A DNA stretch of 64,000 bases from Ga0077530 sp035565975 (lineage in GTDB: Bacteria; Pseudomonadota; Alphaproteobacteria; Rhizobiales; Hyphomicrobiaceae): contig DATMRT010000045.1 of NCBI GenBank assembly GCA_035565975.1, forward strand, positions 1 to 64,000, in the 5' to 3' direction. Positions 40,320 to 49,655 of the stretch are shown in pieces. The stretch's first letter is position 1. The number at the start of each line of letters is the position of its first letter. The notes beneath the pieces were generated by a model. That model ran no database searches, was not told where the DNA came from, and saw nothing but the letters and a program-made list of their open reading frames with translations. The position numbers and the translations under genes are program-made.

Positions 40320-42056
40320 TCACGTATTGCGCAGGCCGCTGCTGCCGAATCCGGGGATGCGGTTGACGAAGATGATAACGACGAAGGTGAGCACCAGCAT
40401 CGATAAGCCGAGGATCGCGATGGCGCCGAGATCGCCGCTTTCCTTCAGGTCGAAGATCAGGACGGAAACGACTTTGGTCTCCGATGTGAAGAGCATGATC
40501 GCCGCTGAAAGCTCACGGATCGTCGAGACGAAAATGAAGCACCAGGTCGCGAGCACGCTCGTGCGCAGCAGCGGCGCCGTGACGTCGACCAGCGAACGCA
40601 GCCGCGTCGCGCCGAGAATCCGGCTCGCGTCCTCGAGCTCGGGATGGACCGCGCGAAACGCCGACTGAAGTTGCTGATATGCGGCGGGCAGCTCGATGGT
40701 GATGTACGCCAGCAGGAGCACCCACAATGTGCCATAGAGCACGAACGGCGGTCGCGTGTAGGCAAGGAACAGCCCGACGCCGAGCACGATGCCGGGAATG
40801 GCGAGCGGCGCGGTGGCCAGGAAGCCGAGAACGCGATAACCCGTGATCGCTTTGCGGGCAGTCGCGTAGCTGATGACGAGCGCGAGCACCGTGCCGATCG
40901 TCGCCGCCGCGGCGCCGAGAATGAACGTATTCTTGAGCGCGAGATGCGTCGTCGACAGCTCGAAGAACGTGAAGTGGAAATTCTTCATGGTGAAGGTCGC
41001 GGGCGTCAACAGCGTCGTCGCAATCGGTGAAAAGGCGGCGTTCACCAGCGCGAAGTAGGGCAGGAACACCGGCAGCATCAGGACGATCACGACAAACGTC
41101 ATCGCCGGCACGGCGAACCAGCCGAGGCGGATCAACCGCGGCTGGCCCGACTTGCCGCCGACGATCGAGTAGCCCTTGCGGCCGAGGATCATCTGCTGGC
41201 CGCGCAGGAGTATCACGGTGAGGAACAGGAGCGGCAGCGCGGCTGCAGCGGCGAGCTCGGGCTTCGGCGGATACTGGAACAGGCTCCAGATTTTTGTGGT
41301 CATGGTGTGGAAGCCGGCCGGCAGCGCCAGGATCGCCGGCGAGCCGAAGAGGATCATCGCCTGCAGGAACGCGACCAGCGCACCTGCCAGCAGTGCGGGC
41401 AGCACCAGCGGGATCGTCACGCGCCGCGCCGTCGTCCAGGCGCCGCCGCCGAGGATCGACGAGGCGTCCTCGAGATCGCCCGGAATGCGGTCGAGCGCAT
41501 TGGCCACAAGCACGAAGACATAGGGAAATGTGTAGCAGGCAATGACGAAGATCAGACCGGGCATGGAATAGATGTTGAACAGATAGGCATCCATCTCCGC
41601 GCCGGTGACGAAGCGATAGAACTTGTTGAGCAGGCCGCTATTCGGCGCCGCGAGGATCTCCCAGGCGATCGCGCCGAGAAACGGCGGCGTCACGAACGAG
41701 GCCGTGACGAGTGCGCGAATGGTTCGCGTCATCGGCAAGTCGGTGCGCGCGACGAGCCATCCCATCGGCGCGGCGACGAGACAACAGGCGACACTCGAGC
41801 TGACAGCCACGATCATCGTCGTGATCAAGGGCTGCACGAGATCGGGATCACTCAGCAGCGTGCGGAAGTGCGCCAGCGTAAAAAAGCGCGCCTTCGTTGC
41901 CGGATCGACGCTCGTGACGCTGTAGATCGCCAGCCACGAGATCGGCAGGATGATGAGGACGCACAGCAGCACCGCAAACGTGAGCAGCAGCGGGACAGAC
42001 AGATCGACCTTGAAGGTTTGCCGGCCCGCTTTCTGCCCCGGCAGTGCAATGGTCAT
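40320..42056 (-). CDS. Ferric-type ABC permease with two fused domains (FbpB/AfuB type)
   Basis: A 578-residue permease made of two tandem BPD_transp_1 domains, about residues 50-270 (NALDRIPGDLEDASSILGGG as EAA loop) and 325-560 (FRAVHPELEDASRILGATRL). About twelve membrane segments are visible. This double form is standard for Fe3+, 2-aminoethylphosphonate and thiamine importers. ATG 42056 is chosen at the beginning of resemblance, 61 bases after the binding-protein stop. It serves both upstream binding proteins. Confidence 0.9.
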   Translation of the reverse strand: MTIALPGQKAGRQTFKVDLSVPLLLTFAVLLCVLIILPISWLAIYSVTSVDPATKARFFTLAHFRTLLSDPDLVQPLITTMIVAVSSSVACCLVAAPMGWLVARTDLPMTRTIRALVTASFVTPPFLGAIAWEILAAPNSGLLNKFYRFVTGAEMDAYLFNIYSMPGLIFVIACYTFPYVFVLVANALDRIPGDLEDASSILGGGAWTTARRVTIPLVLPALLAGALVAFLQAMILFGSPAILALPAGFHTMTTKIWSLFQYPPKPELAAAAALPLLFLTVILLRGQQMILGRKGYSIVGGKSGQPRLIRLGWFAVPAMTFVVIVLMLPVFLPYFALVNAAFSPIATTLLTPATFTMKNFHFTFFELSTTHLALKNTFILGAAAATIGTVLALVISYATARKAITGYRVLGFLATAPLAIPGIVLGVGLFLAYTRPPFVLYGTLWVLLLAYITIELPAAYQQLQSAFRAVHPELEDASRILGATRLRSLVDVTAPLLRTSVLATWCFIFVSTIRELSAAIMLFTSETKVVSVLIFDLKESGDLGAIAILGLSMLVLTFVVIIFVNRIPGFGSSGLRNT

Positions 42057-42117
42057 GATGCGATGCACCTGCTCATTGTTCGTGTGCGCGATCGCCAGCT
42101 TGCCGCCGACGATCCCC

Positions 42118-43194
42118 CTAGACCTTGAACAGCGCCGAGTAACGCTTCTTGATATCCTCGGCGTTCTTCTCGATCGCCTCGGCATCCTCCTTCATCAGCT
42201 TGATGTCGGCGAGCCGGCGAACACCGGGCTTCTCGACAGTCTGGCTGTGCGGAGAATACTGGCGGGCGAAATTCACGATGACCTGTTGTGCCTCGCGCGA
42301 ATGCATCCAGTTCTGGAACAGCCGGCCGGCATTCGGGTTCGGCGCGCCTTTGAACAGGACACTGGGGCTCGTCGCGAGCGGCGTCCCCTCTTCCGGGTAG
42401 ACGATGTCGACCGGATCGCCTCTTTCCTTGTACTGGATGATCAGGTAGCCAGCGCCGTCGACCATGATGGCACGCTCGCCGAGCGCAATCTTCTTCGGCG
42501 TATCCGTCGCCGACTGCACCTGCATGACCCGTTGCTTGGCGAGCTTCTCGAAGTATTCCCAGCCGAGATCGCGGGCCGTCTGGAAGGTCGAGTTCATGAT
42601 GGTGCCGCTGTAGGCGGGATGCGCCTTCACCATCTTGCCGGCCCACTTCGGATCGAGCAGATCGGCGAAGCTCTTCGGTGCCTCCTCCGGCTTCACCATG
42701 TTCGTGTTGTAGCCGATCGGCGAGACCAGTACGCGGGTGACGATGAAGAAGCCGTTCGGATCGTAGTACTGCTTGGGATAGTGCTGCGCCACCTCCTCGG
42801 GCAGATACGGCGTAATGAGGCCGTCGCGCTTCCAGTGGCTCACATGCGCGAGATCGGACGTGTTGGCGAGATCCACGGCGTAGATGTTGCTCGCATACTC
42901 CTGAGCAATGCGCGTGAACACGCGCTCGGCGCCCGAGCGTTCGACGCGCGCCGAAATGCCCGGAAAGCGCTGCTCGAACTCGCGCCCGAGGCGCTGAGCC
43001 AACGTCAGATCCATGGCCGTATAGAAGACGACTTTGCCTTCCTTCTTCGCCGCGGCGATCAGCTCCGGCGTGATTGCCGACGCGGCCGGCGCCTGCGCAC
43101 GAGCCGGGGCCGCAAAGACAGCGCCGCCCAGTCCCGCGGCAGCAACGGCAGCCGTACCCTTGAGAATGTCCCGGCGTGCAAGCTTCTTCGTCAT
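42118..43194 (-). CDS. Fe3+-type ABC binding protein (second of tandem pair)
   Basis: A 358-residue periplasmic protein with a twin-arginine-like signal (KLARRDILKGTAAVAAAGLG). EGKVVFYTAMDLTLAQRLGR, ARVERSGAERVFTRIAQEY and SFADLLDPKWAGKMVKAHPA are shared with the next paralogue and with FutA/AfuA-like proteins. Conserved Tyr residues possibly ligating iron are near YIIQ/YSPHSQ. It differs from its neighbour mainly in the C-terminal third, suggesting a distinct ligand or ligand form. Confidence 0.87.
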   Translation of the reverse strand: MTKKLARRDILKGTAAVAAAGLGGAVFAAPARAQAPAASAITPELIAAAKKEGKVVFYTAMDLTLAQRLGREFEQRFPGISARVERSGAERVFTRIAQEYASNIYAVDLANTSDLAHVSHWKRDGLITPYLPEEVAQHYPKQYYDPNGFFIVTRVLVSPIGYNTNMVKPEEAPKSFADLLDPKWAGKMVKAHPAYSGTIMNSTFQTARDLGWEYFEKLAKQRVMQVQSATDTPKKIALGERAIMVDGAGYLIIQYKERGDPVDIVYPEEGTPLATSPSVLFKGAPNPNAGRLFQNWMHSREAQQVIVNFARQYSPHSQTVEKPGVRRLADIKLMKEDAEAIEKNAEDIKKRYSALFKV

Positions 43195-43204
43195 GGTCGC
43201 ATCC

Positions 43205-44266
43205 TCACACCTTGAATAGCTGGGCGTAGCGCTTCTTGATTTCGTCGCTCTGCTTCTCGACGCCGGCGGCGTCTTCCTTCATGAGCTTGATGTCCTTGAG
43301 CGGCTTGTGGCCGGCCTTCTCCTTGACCTGGGGATGAAACGAGCGCAGGCCGCCGAAATCGACGATGAGCTGCTGGCATTCGAGGCTGAAGCAGAACGAC
43401 TGGAACAAGCGCGCTGCGTTGGGATTCGGCGCCGCCTTGAACACGGCGTTGGGCCCGATCACCAGCGGCGTGCCCTCGGTTGCATAGATCGGTGCGACGG
43501 GCTGGCCCTTCTCCATGAGCTGGAAGAGGACATACTCGCTGCCATCGGCCATCACAGCGCGCTCGCCGATACCGAGCTTCTTCGGCGGATCGGTCGCCGA
43601 CTGCACCTGCATGACGCGCTGCTTCGCAAGCTTCTCGAAATAGTCCCAGCCGATGTCACGCGCGATCTGAAACGTCGCGGTCATGATCGTTCCGCTGTAC
43701 GACGGATGCGCTTTGACGATCTTGCCGGCCCATTTCGGGTCGAGGAGATCGGCGAAGCTCTTCGGTGCCTCTTCCGCCTTGACCAGATCGGTATTGTAGG
43801 CCATCGGGCTCAGCGTGGCGCGGAAGCTCGCGAACATACCGTCCTGGTCGCGATGCTCTTCGGGATAGAGTTTAGCAACGTCCTCGGGTATGTAGGGCGC
43901 GAGCAGACCGTCGCGCTTCCAGACGATCATGTGCGCCGCGTCCGACGAATTCACCACATCGACCGCGTGGATATTGCTCCCGTACTCCTGTCCGATGCGC
44001 TGGAACACGCGCTCGGCGCCGCTGCGCTCGACCCGCACGGCAATGCCGGGATATTTCGCCTCGAAGGCCTTGCCGATCCGCTGTGCCATCGGCAGGTCGA
44101 TGGAGGTGTAGTAGACGACCTTGCCTTCCTTGCGAGCCGCCTCGATCAGCGCGTCCGTAACTGCGGTCGGGGGCGGTGCCTGCGCGCTCAGCGGTGTCGC
44201 GGCTACGCTCGCCGCCAGCGCACCCGCGCCCTTGAGCACATCACGTCTGTCAAAAGTCCGTGCCAT
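43205..44266 (-). CDS. Fe3+-type ABC binding protein (first of tandem pair)
   Basis: A 353-residue paralogue of the product of 42118-43194, with 10 bases between the genes. The signal FDRRDVLKGAGALAASVAAT is twin-arginine-like. EGKVVYYTSIDLPMAQRIGK, VRVERSGAERVFQRIGQEYG and SFADLLDPKWAGKIVKAHPS align closely with the second copy, and both end KKRY(A/S)(Q/A)LFKV. The close tandem copies point to duplication followed by divergence. They lie between the ATPase and permease genes of the same system. Confidence 0.87.
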   Translation of the reverse strand: MARTFDRRDVLKGAGALAASVAATPLSAQAPPPTAVTDALIEAARKEGKVVYYTSIDLPMAQRIGKAFEAKYPGIAVRVERSGAERVFQRIGQEYGSNIHAVDVVNSSDAAHMIVWKRDGLLAPYIPEDVAKLYPEEHRDQDGMFASFRATLSPMAYNTDLVKAEEAPKSFADLLDPKWAGKIVKAHPSYSGTIMTATFQIARDIGWDYFEKLAKQRVMQVQSATDPPKKLGIGERAVMADGSEYVLFQLMEKGQPVAPIYATEGTPLVIGPNAVFKAAPNPNAARLFQSFCFSLECQQLIVDFGGLRSFHPQVKEKAGHKPLKDIKLMKEDAAGVEKQSDEIKKRYAQLFKV

Positions 44267-44351
44267 GGCCGTTTCCTCTCTCGAATCGGGATGCCGCTCG
44301 TGCGGTTCATCCGGCAGTCACGCGTGATCAGTCTCCTCATCGTTCGTACCA

Positions 44352-45413
44352 TCACGAGGCGAGCGCTCGGCAGCAGTCGTGCGGCAGATGCAGCCAGACC
44401 CTCGCACCCGGCGGGACGGAATCTCCCGACGGCGTCACGACGCGGAGCTGCGTACCGTCGGCCACCTCGACCAGATAGTCGCGGCTCGAACCGAGGAATA
44501 CCTGCCGCAGGACCGTTGCCGGCACTACATTGTCCTTCTCTTCGGGCTCCTGCGCCATCAGACGGATGCTGTGCTGTCGGATGGAGACGGCGGTCTCACC
44601 ACTCTTGCGTGCGAGGGCGTTGCTGACGCGGAGCGGTACGCCCGAGAAATCCACGCGTCCCTCCGCGAGGGTCTTGCCACGCACGACATTGCTCATCCCG
44701 ATGAAGCGCGCCACGAACTCCGAATTGGGCCGCTCGTAGATGTCCTCAGGCGAGCCCGCCTGCTCGATCCTGCCGGCATTCATCACGCAGATGACGTCGG
44801 CCGTCGTCATCGCCTCCGATTGATCGTGCGTTACGTACACGGTGGTATAGCGGTACTCGTCATGCAGCCGGCGGATCTCGAAGCGCATTTCCTCGCGCAG
44901 ATTGGCGTCGAGATTGGAGAGCGGCTCGTCGAGCAGCAGTGTTTCCGGCTCGACGATCAAGGCACGCGCCAGCGCCACCCGCTGCTGCTGGCCACCAGAC
45001 AGCTCGCCTGGATATCGGTCCGCGAGCGGGGCCAATCGCGTGGTCGTCAGGATAGCGTCGAGCTTCTGCCTAGTCGTTGCCGCATCGGTCTTGCGGAGCT
45101 TGAGGCCGTAGGTGATGTTCTCGGCGACCGTCATGTGCGGCCAAAGCGCATAGCTCTGGAAGATCATGGACATGTTGCGCCGTTCGGGCGGCAGCGTGCG
45201 CTGCGGACTCGAGACCGAGCGATCGCCGACGCGGATTTCGCCTTCGGTCGGTTCGACGAAACCTGCGATCAGCCGCAACGTGGTGGTCTTGCCGCATCCG
45301 GACGGGCCGAGCAGGCAGACGAGGCTGCCATGGGCGATCGTCAGCGAGACATTGTCGACGACCGCGGCCGTCCCATATCGCTTGGTCAGATTCCGCAACT
45401 CGACGGATGCCAC
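44352..45413 (-). CDS. Fe3+/spermidine-type ABC ATPase (FbpC/PotA type)
   Basis: A 353-residue ATPase: Walker A GPSGCGKTTTLRLIAGF, signature ELSGGQQQRVALARALI, Walker B LLLDEPLSNLDANLREEM and VTHDQSEAMTTAD, then a C-terminal TOBE-like regulatory domain (about 270-350). Start set at GTG 45413, preceded by GGAGGAGG; the frame is open to 45530 but those residues are not ATPase-like. It heads the leftward operon ATPase-SBP-SBP-permease, and is divergent from the haem operon. Confidence 0.9.
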   Translation of the reverse strand: MASVELRNLTKRYGTAAVVDNVSLTIAHGSLVCLLGPSGCGKTTTLRLIAGFVEPTEGEIRVGDRSVSSPQRTLPPERRNMSMIFQSYALWPHMTVAENITYGLKLRKTDAATTRQKLDAILTTTRLAPLADRYPGELSGGQQQRVALARALIVEPETLLLDEPLSNLDANLREEMRFEIRRLHDEYRYTTVYVTHDQSEAMTTADVICVMNAGRIEQAGSPEDIYERPNSEFVARFIGMSNVVRGKTLAEGRVDFSGVPLRVSNALARKSGETAVSIRQHSIRLMAQEPEEKDNVVPATVLRQVFLGSSRDYLVEVADGTQLRVVTPSGDSVPPGARVWLHLPHDCCRALAS

Positions 45414-45846
45414 CGTACCTCCTCCCCATTGCGCTCGATCGAGGCCGCCGCGCGGCCCTCTGCCGGCGCACCCTACGTCGGGCAGCATCATTTCTTGGCC
45501 ATGACGATGGCAACGGGGCACGACGGCCAATCTACCCCATCGTTCCCAGCCATCGATATAGTTCCCGGCGAAGGGCGCGCTTGCAAGCTCAAACCACGAC
45601 GAGCAGCCATGACCCGGGCCTCCCGGCGGCGGGTTGACACCCGATCGCTCGCCACGCCGATGCGCCGCATGAGAGGCCCCGGCGCCACAATCTATACTCT
45701 CATGGTATACTTAACTATTGAATTGCCACTTTGTTTGTGAACATCGTGCTGCCCGCGCCGCAGAAAGGTACCCCCGGCGCCCGGAGACAGACGTTGGCAG
45801 CGTGCGAGCTGCTCCGCTGCCGAAGATCCAATCGAAGGAGCGCCCC
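45414..45846. other. Divergent intergenic region of two metal-uptake operons
   Basis: 433 bases without a supported gene. An AT-rich island at 45688-45735 includes TATAC (45693-45697), seven bases, then GTATA (45705-45709), and TATACT-like hexamers on both strands. It is the best candidate for promoters and an iron-responsive operator, though no standard Fur, Irr or RirA consensus was recognised. Confidence 0.45.
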
Positions 45847-46734
45847 TTGTTCCTGGCGAAGACCCCCGCGTACGTACGCGTGATCGGCGCACTCATATGC
45901 CTCGCAGCAGCATCGCCTGCCATCGCGCAAGGCGGGAGCAAGAGTGGGGCCGCGGCGTCACGGATCATCTCGATCGGTGGCGACATCACGGAGATCCTTT
46001 ATGCCATTGGCGCCGACAATCGCGTCATTGCCGTCGATGCCACGAGCCAGTTCCCGGCGGAGGCTCTGAAAGAGAAAAAGAACATCGGCTATATGCGCGC
46101 GCTGTCGACAGAAGGCGTGCTCTCGGTCAACGGCGATCTGATCATCGCATCGGACCGCGCCGGGCCGCCTGAGGTCGTCAAGGCACTCAAAGCCGCGCCC
46201 GTCGCGTATATCGAAGTCGCCGACGATTTCAGTCCGGCCAGCGTCGCGAACAAGACGCGGCAGGTCGCGCACGCCGTTGGTCTCGATGCCGCGGGCGAAA
46301 ACCTCGCAAAGCGTATCGAGGGCGATTTCGCGAAGCTCGGCGAGTTGCGTAAGCAGATCGACAAACCAGCGCGTGTCCTCTTCGTGCTCAATGTCGTCAA
46401 CGGGCGCGTCATGGTCGGCGGGAGCCACTCGAGTGCCGATGCCATCCTCAGGCTCGCAGGCGCGGAGAACGCGGCGGCGTCCGTCAACGGCTACAAGCCG
46501 ATCTCCGATGAGGCGCTGGTCGAGGCCCGGCCGGATGCCATTGTCAGCATGAGCCGGGCGGGCAATCACGACACAGGGCAGATCGCATCGATCAAAGGCC
46601 TGAGCGCGAGTCCGGCCGTCAAGAACAAGCGCATCATCGAGATGGACGGCCTCTATCTGCTCGGGTTCGGTCCTCGCGCGCCCGCAGCCGCGCTCGATCT
46701 CATGCGGAGGCTCTATCCGGAACTTAGCCACTAG
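45847..46734 (+). CDS. hmuT: Haem ABC binding protein, HmuT-like
   Basis: A 295-residue periplasmic protein. Start proposed at TTG 45847, six bases after AAGGAG, which places the signal VIGALICLAAASPAIA near the N-terminus. The frame is open from 45718, but those residues do not look coding. SRIISIGGDITEILYAIGA, NIGYMRALSTEGVLSVNGDL and VGGSHSSADAILRLAGAEN are HmuT/BhuT features. It binds haem for HmuU/HmuV. Confidence 0.87.
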   Translation: MFLAKTPAYVRVIGALICLAAASPAIAQGGSKSGAAASRIISIGGDITEILYAIGADNRVIAVDATSQFPAEALKEKKNIGYMRALSTEGVLSVNGDLIIASDRAGPPEVVKALKAAPVAYIEVADDFSPASVANKTRQVAHAVGLDAAGENLAKRIEGDFAKLGELRKQIDKPARVLFVLNVVNGRVMVGGSHSSADAILRLAGAENAAASVNGYKPISDEALVEARPDAIVSMSRAGNHDTGQIASIKGLSASPAVKNKRIIEMDGLYLLGFGPRAPAAALDLMRRLYPELSH

Positions 46735-46755
46735 TTCAGGTAATTGGACGCGCCC

Positions 46756-47823
46756 ATGAAACTCGCGGTGTCTCAAGGACGCGAGCGTGTCGGATATCGG
46801 CTCATGGCGTCGTCTGCGCTGGTGCTGATCGCGGCCGTTCTCTTGTCCCTGTCACTCGGCGCGACGGGCATTACGCTCGGCGCGCTCGGCCGCGTTCTGC
46901 AGGCGTACATGTTCGGCGCATCGGACAACGAGCGGATCATGGAACAGCTCGTTCTTCTGGATATCCGCTTGCCGCGTACACTGCTCGGCGCGTTTGTCGG
47001 CGCGGCTCTCGCCGTCAGCGGCGCCATGATGCAAGGCCTATTCCGCAATCCCCTCGCCGATCCGGGCATCATCGGCGTGTCGTCGGGCGCGGCGCTCGCG
47101 GCCGTTGCCACCATTGCGCTCGGCAACAGTCTCGCGGCGCCGCTGGTACAGTCGTTCGGCACCTATGCCTTGCCTTTCGCCGCCTTCTTCGGAGGCTTCG
47201 TCACGACGGCCCTGCTCGTGCTCATTGCCGGCCGGCACGGCCAGCTCATGGTCGGCACGCTGCTGCTCGCCGGCATCGCCATCGGCGCGCTCTCCGGCGC
47301 GCTCACCGGCCTCATTGCCTATGCGAGCGATGATCGCGAGCTGCGTGATCTCACGCTCTGGTCGCTTGGCAGTCTCTCGGGCGCGAGCTGGCCGAAGGTC
47401 ATTGCCATTCTGCCGTTCATGGCCGTCATCGCGGTCGTGCTGCCGCGCGTGATCCGGGCGCTCAACGGTTTCCTGCTCGGCGAAGCGGAAGCCTTCCATC
47501 TCGGCATCGATGTCGAGCGCACGAAGTGGCTGATCATCTTCACTACGGCGCTATCCGTCGGCGCAGCCGTCGCCGTTGCCGGCGTCATCGGTTTCGTCGG
47601 CATCGTCGTTCCGCATTTCGTCCGGCTCATCGCCGGCCCCGATCATCGCTTCGTGCTCCCGTGCAGCGCGCTGCTGGGGGCGAGCCTGCTGCTTCTTGCG
47701 GATGTGATCGCGCGCATGGCCGTGCGACCGGCGGAGCTGCCGCTCGGCGTCGTGATGGCGGCAATCGGGGCGCCCGTCTTTCTCCACCTCGTCCTGCGCC
47801 GCGGCGTCGGCGGACTGGAGTAG
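46756..47823 (+). CDS. hmuU: Haem ABC permease, HmuU-like
   Basis: A 355-residue FecCD-family permease. RLPRTLLGAFVGAALAVSGA, GLFRNPLADPGIIGVSSGAA and GFVGIVVPHFVRLIAGPDHR are its signatures, with about ten membrane segments. The gene follows hmuT by 21 bases and precedes hmuV by 2 bases. Start taken at ATG 46756; a TTG 12 bases earlier is possible. Confidence 0.92.
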   Translation: MKLAVSQGRERVGYRLMASSALVLIAAVLLSLSLGATGITLGALGRVLQAYMFGASDNERIMEQLVLLDIRLPRTLLGAFVGAALAVSGAMMQGLFRNPLADPGIIGVSSGAALAAVATIALGNSLAAPLVQSFGTYALPFAAFFGGFVTTALLVLIAGRHGQLMVGTLLLAGIAIGALSGALTGLIAYASDDRELRDLTLWSLGSLSGASWPKVIAILPFMAVIAVVLPRVIRALNGFLLGEAEAFHLGIDVERTKWLIIFTTALSVGAAVAVAGVIGFVGIVVPHFVRLIAGPDHRFVLPCSALLGASLLLLADVIARMAVRPAELPLGVVMAAIGAPVFLHLVLRRGVGGLE

Positions 47824-47825
47824 CC

Positions 47826-48638
47826 ATGCTCGAAGCGCGTGAGATCGTTCTCGAACGGCGCGGGCGGCGCCTGCTGGGCGGCATCGATCTCACGATTGCG
47901 GTCGGTCGCGTCACGGCCATCATCGGCCCGAACGGTGCCGGCAAATCCATGCTGCTCAGGGTGCTGGCCGGCGAATTGTCGCCGACCGGTGGGGTCGTCC
48001 GGCTCGACGGGGCAGAGCTGAGCACGTTCTCGGCTGCGCAGCTGTCGCGCCGCCGTGCCGTCGTCCCGCAGTCGACCAATCTATCGTTCCCGTTCACCGT
48101 CGTGGAAGTCGTGCGCCTCGGCGCCTCGGTGCCGGGCTTCGACGGCGTCAGGACGCGCGCGCACGAGATCGCCGATCAGGCGTTGAACACGGTCGGTCTC
48201 GCAAACTTCTCCAACCGGCTCTACAATGAGCTTTCCGGCGGCGAAAAGCAGCAGGTCCATATCGCCCGCGCGCTCTGCCAGCTCGATGCAGCGCATCGCA
48301 ACGCGGATGAGACGACCATCCTCATGCTCGACGAGCCGACATCGAGCCTCGACCTCGCGCATCAGGTGCGCATTCTCAATGAAGCGCGGCGGCAGGCATC
48401 GATCGGTCGGGCCGTCCTCATTGTCATTCACGATCTCAATCTGGCTGCCGCTTGGGCGGACGACATCGTGCTCCTCGCCGCCGGTCGCATTCTGGCGCGC
48501 GGCCGACCGGTGGACATATTCGACAATCGGATTCTTTCCGACGCCTATGGGTGCGCGATCGAAGTCAACAGAGCACCGGAAGCCGGCGTACCCTACATGC
48601 TGCCGCATTCGCTCGCGGCCGGCTCGCAACGGGAATGA
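47826..48638 (+). CDS. hmuV: Haem ABC ATPase, HmuV-like
   Basis: A 270-residue ATPase. Walker A is GPNGAGKSMLL, with Met where Thr is usual after GKS. The signature is ELSGGEKQQVHIARALCQL, Walker B ILMLDEPTSSLD and the switch IVIHDLNLAAAWAD. RRRAVVPQSTNLSFPFTVVE is characteristic of HmuV. It completes hmuTUV; no haem receptor or TonB gene is in the window. Confidence 0.92.
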   Translation: MLEAREIVLERRGRRLLGGIDLTIAVGRVTAIIGPNGAGKSMLLRVLAGELSPTGGVVRLDGAELSTFSAAQLSRRRAVVPQSTNLSFPFTVVEVVRLGASVPGFDGVRTRAHEIADQALNTVGLANFSNRLYNELSGGEKQQVHIARALCQLDAAHRNADETTILMLDEPTSSLDLAHQVRILNEARRQASIGRAVLIVIHDLNLAAAWADDIVLLAAGRILARGRPVDIFDNRILSDAYGCAIEVNRAPEAGVPYMLPHSLAAGSQRE

Positions 48639-48646
48639 TGCGGGAT

Positions 48647-49645
48647 CTAGCCCGTATCTTTGGCCTCTGCGGGTGACTTGTCCTCCCGGAGCCCCTTGAA
48701 GGACGCGTGGCGCAGCATCCCATCACCCGTCAGTGCGCGATACTCCACATCGGCTACAAGCTCCGGCCGCACCCACACCACGCCGCGGCGCTGCTCGGGA
48801 TCGAGCCTGTCCGCGAAGGGCGATTGCGGAACGCGCAATGCCTGCGCCGCCCGCCACAGCTCGGCGGCCGTCGAGCGACTGAAGCCGGTTCCCACGCGCC
48901 CCATGTATTTCAGCCTGCCGCGGTGGTATCGGCCAAGCGCGAGCGCACCCACGGCCTTCTTCTGGGCCGTGGAGTCGAGATAGCCGCCGATCACGAACTC
49001 GTCCGTTAGATGACAGGTGGTCTTGATCCAGTCTCCCAATCGACCGGAGTGGTACGGCTTGTCGGCCCGCTTGGAGATGATGCCCTCGAGACCGAGCTCA
49101 CAGGCCTTTTCCAGCATCTGCCGGCCGTCGCCTTCGATATGCTCGCTGAAGCGCAGGACGCCCGACTTGGGGCCTTTGAGCAGCGCGGCCAGCACGCCTT
49201 TGCGGTCGAGAAGCGAAGCGCCACGGAGATCTACGCCATTGAGATACAGGAGATCGAAGGCATAGTAGACCATGCGCATCCGGACACCGGCCTTGAGATC
49301 GGCCACCAGCTCGGAGAAGCTCGTCGTGCCATCCTCGCGCAGCACGACGACCTCGCCGTCGAATAGCGCGGTCTCGACATCGAGCGCCGCAACCGCCTTC
49401 GCGATGCGCGGAAAGCGCGCCGTCCAGTCGAGATTGTTGCGCGTAGTCAGCCGGGCTTCACCGTTTTCGAGGCGCGCCTCGAGCCGATAGCCGTCGAGCT
49501 TGATCTCGTGCACCCACAGCGCGCCTTCCGGCACCTGCTTCTGGCGCCGCGCCAGACAGGGAGCGACGAAATCGGGGAGCGGCCCGGCTCTGCTGCCGGG
49601 CACAGTCGGCTTCACGATGCGGTTCCTCGCCCGCGTGCGCGCCAT
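48647..49645 (-). CDS. ATP-dependent DNA ligase (LigD ligase domain, separate protein)
   Basis: A 332-residue ligase. The adenylated Lys is in EIKLDGYRLEARL, followed by FDGEVVVLREDG (motif III region), AFDLLYLNG, EGIISKR (motif IV) and WIKTTC (motif V). An OB-fold C-terminal domain is present (YMGRVGTGFS, PELVADVEY). In many bacteria this domain is fused in LigD, but here it follows the PE-POL gene by 10 bases. Start at ATG 49645; an upstream ATG at 49708 would overlap the preceding gene. Confidence 0.9.
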   Translation of the reverse strand: MARTRARNRIVKPTVPGSRAGPLPDFVAPCLARRQKQVPEGALWVHEIKLDGYRLEARLENGEARLTTRNNLDWTARFPRIAKAVAALDVETALFDGEVVVLREDGTTSFSELVADLKAGVRMRMVYYAFDLLYLNGVDLRGASLLDRKGVLAALLKGPKSGVLRFSEHIEGDGRQMLEKACELGLEGIISKRADKPYHSGRLGDWIKTTCHLTDEFVIGGYLDSTAQKKAVGALALGRYHRGRLKYMGRVGTGFSRSTAAELWRAAQALRVPQSPFADRLDPEQRRGVVWVRPELVADVEYRALTGDGMLRHASFKGLREDKSPAEAKDTG

Positions 49646-49655
49646 GAAGAGCGTC

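Noticed and set aside
45688..45735. Fur, Irr or RirA box
   Set aside because: The AT-rich inverted repeat does not match those consensus sequences, so it is listed only as a generic candidate operator.
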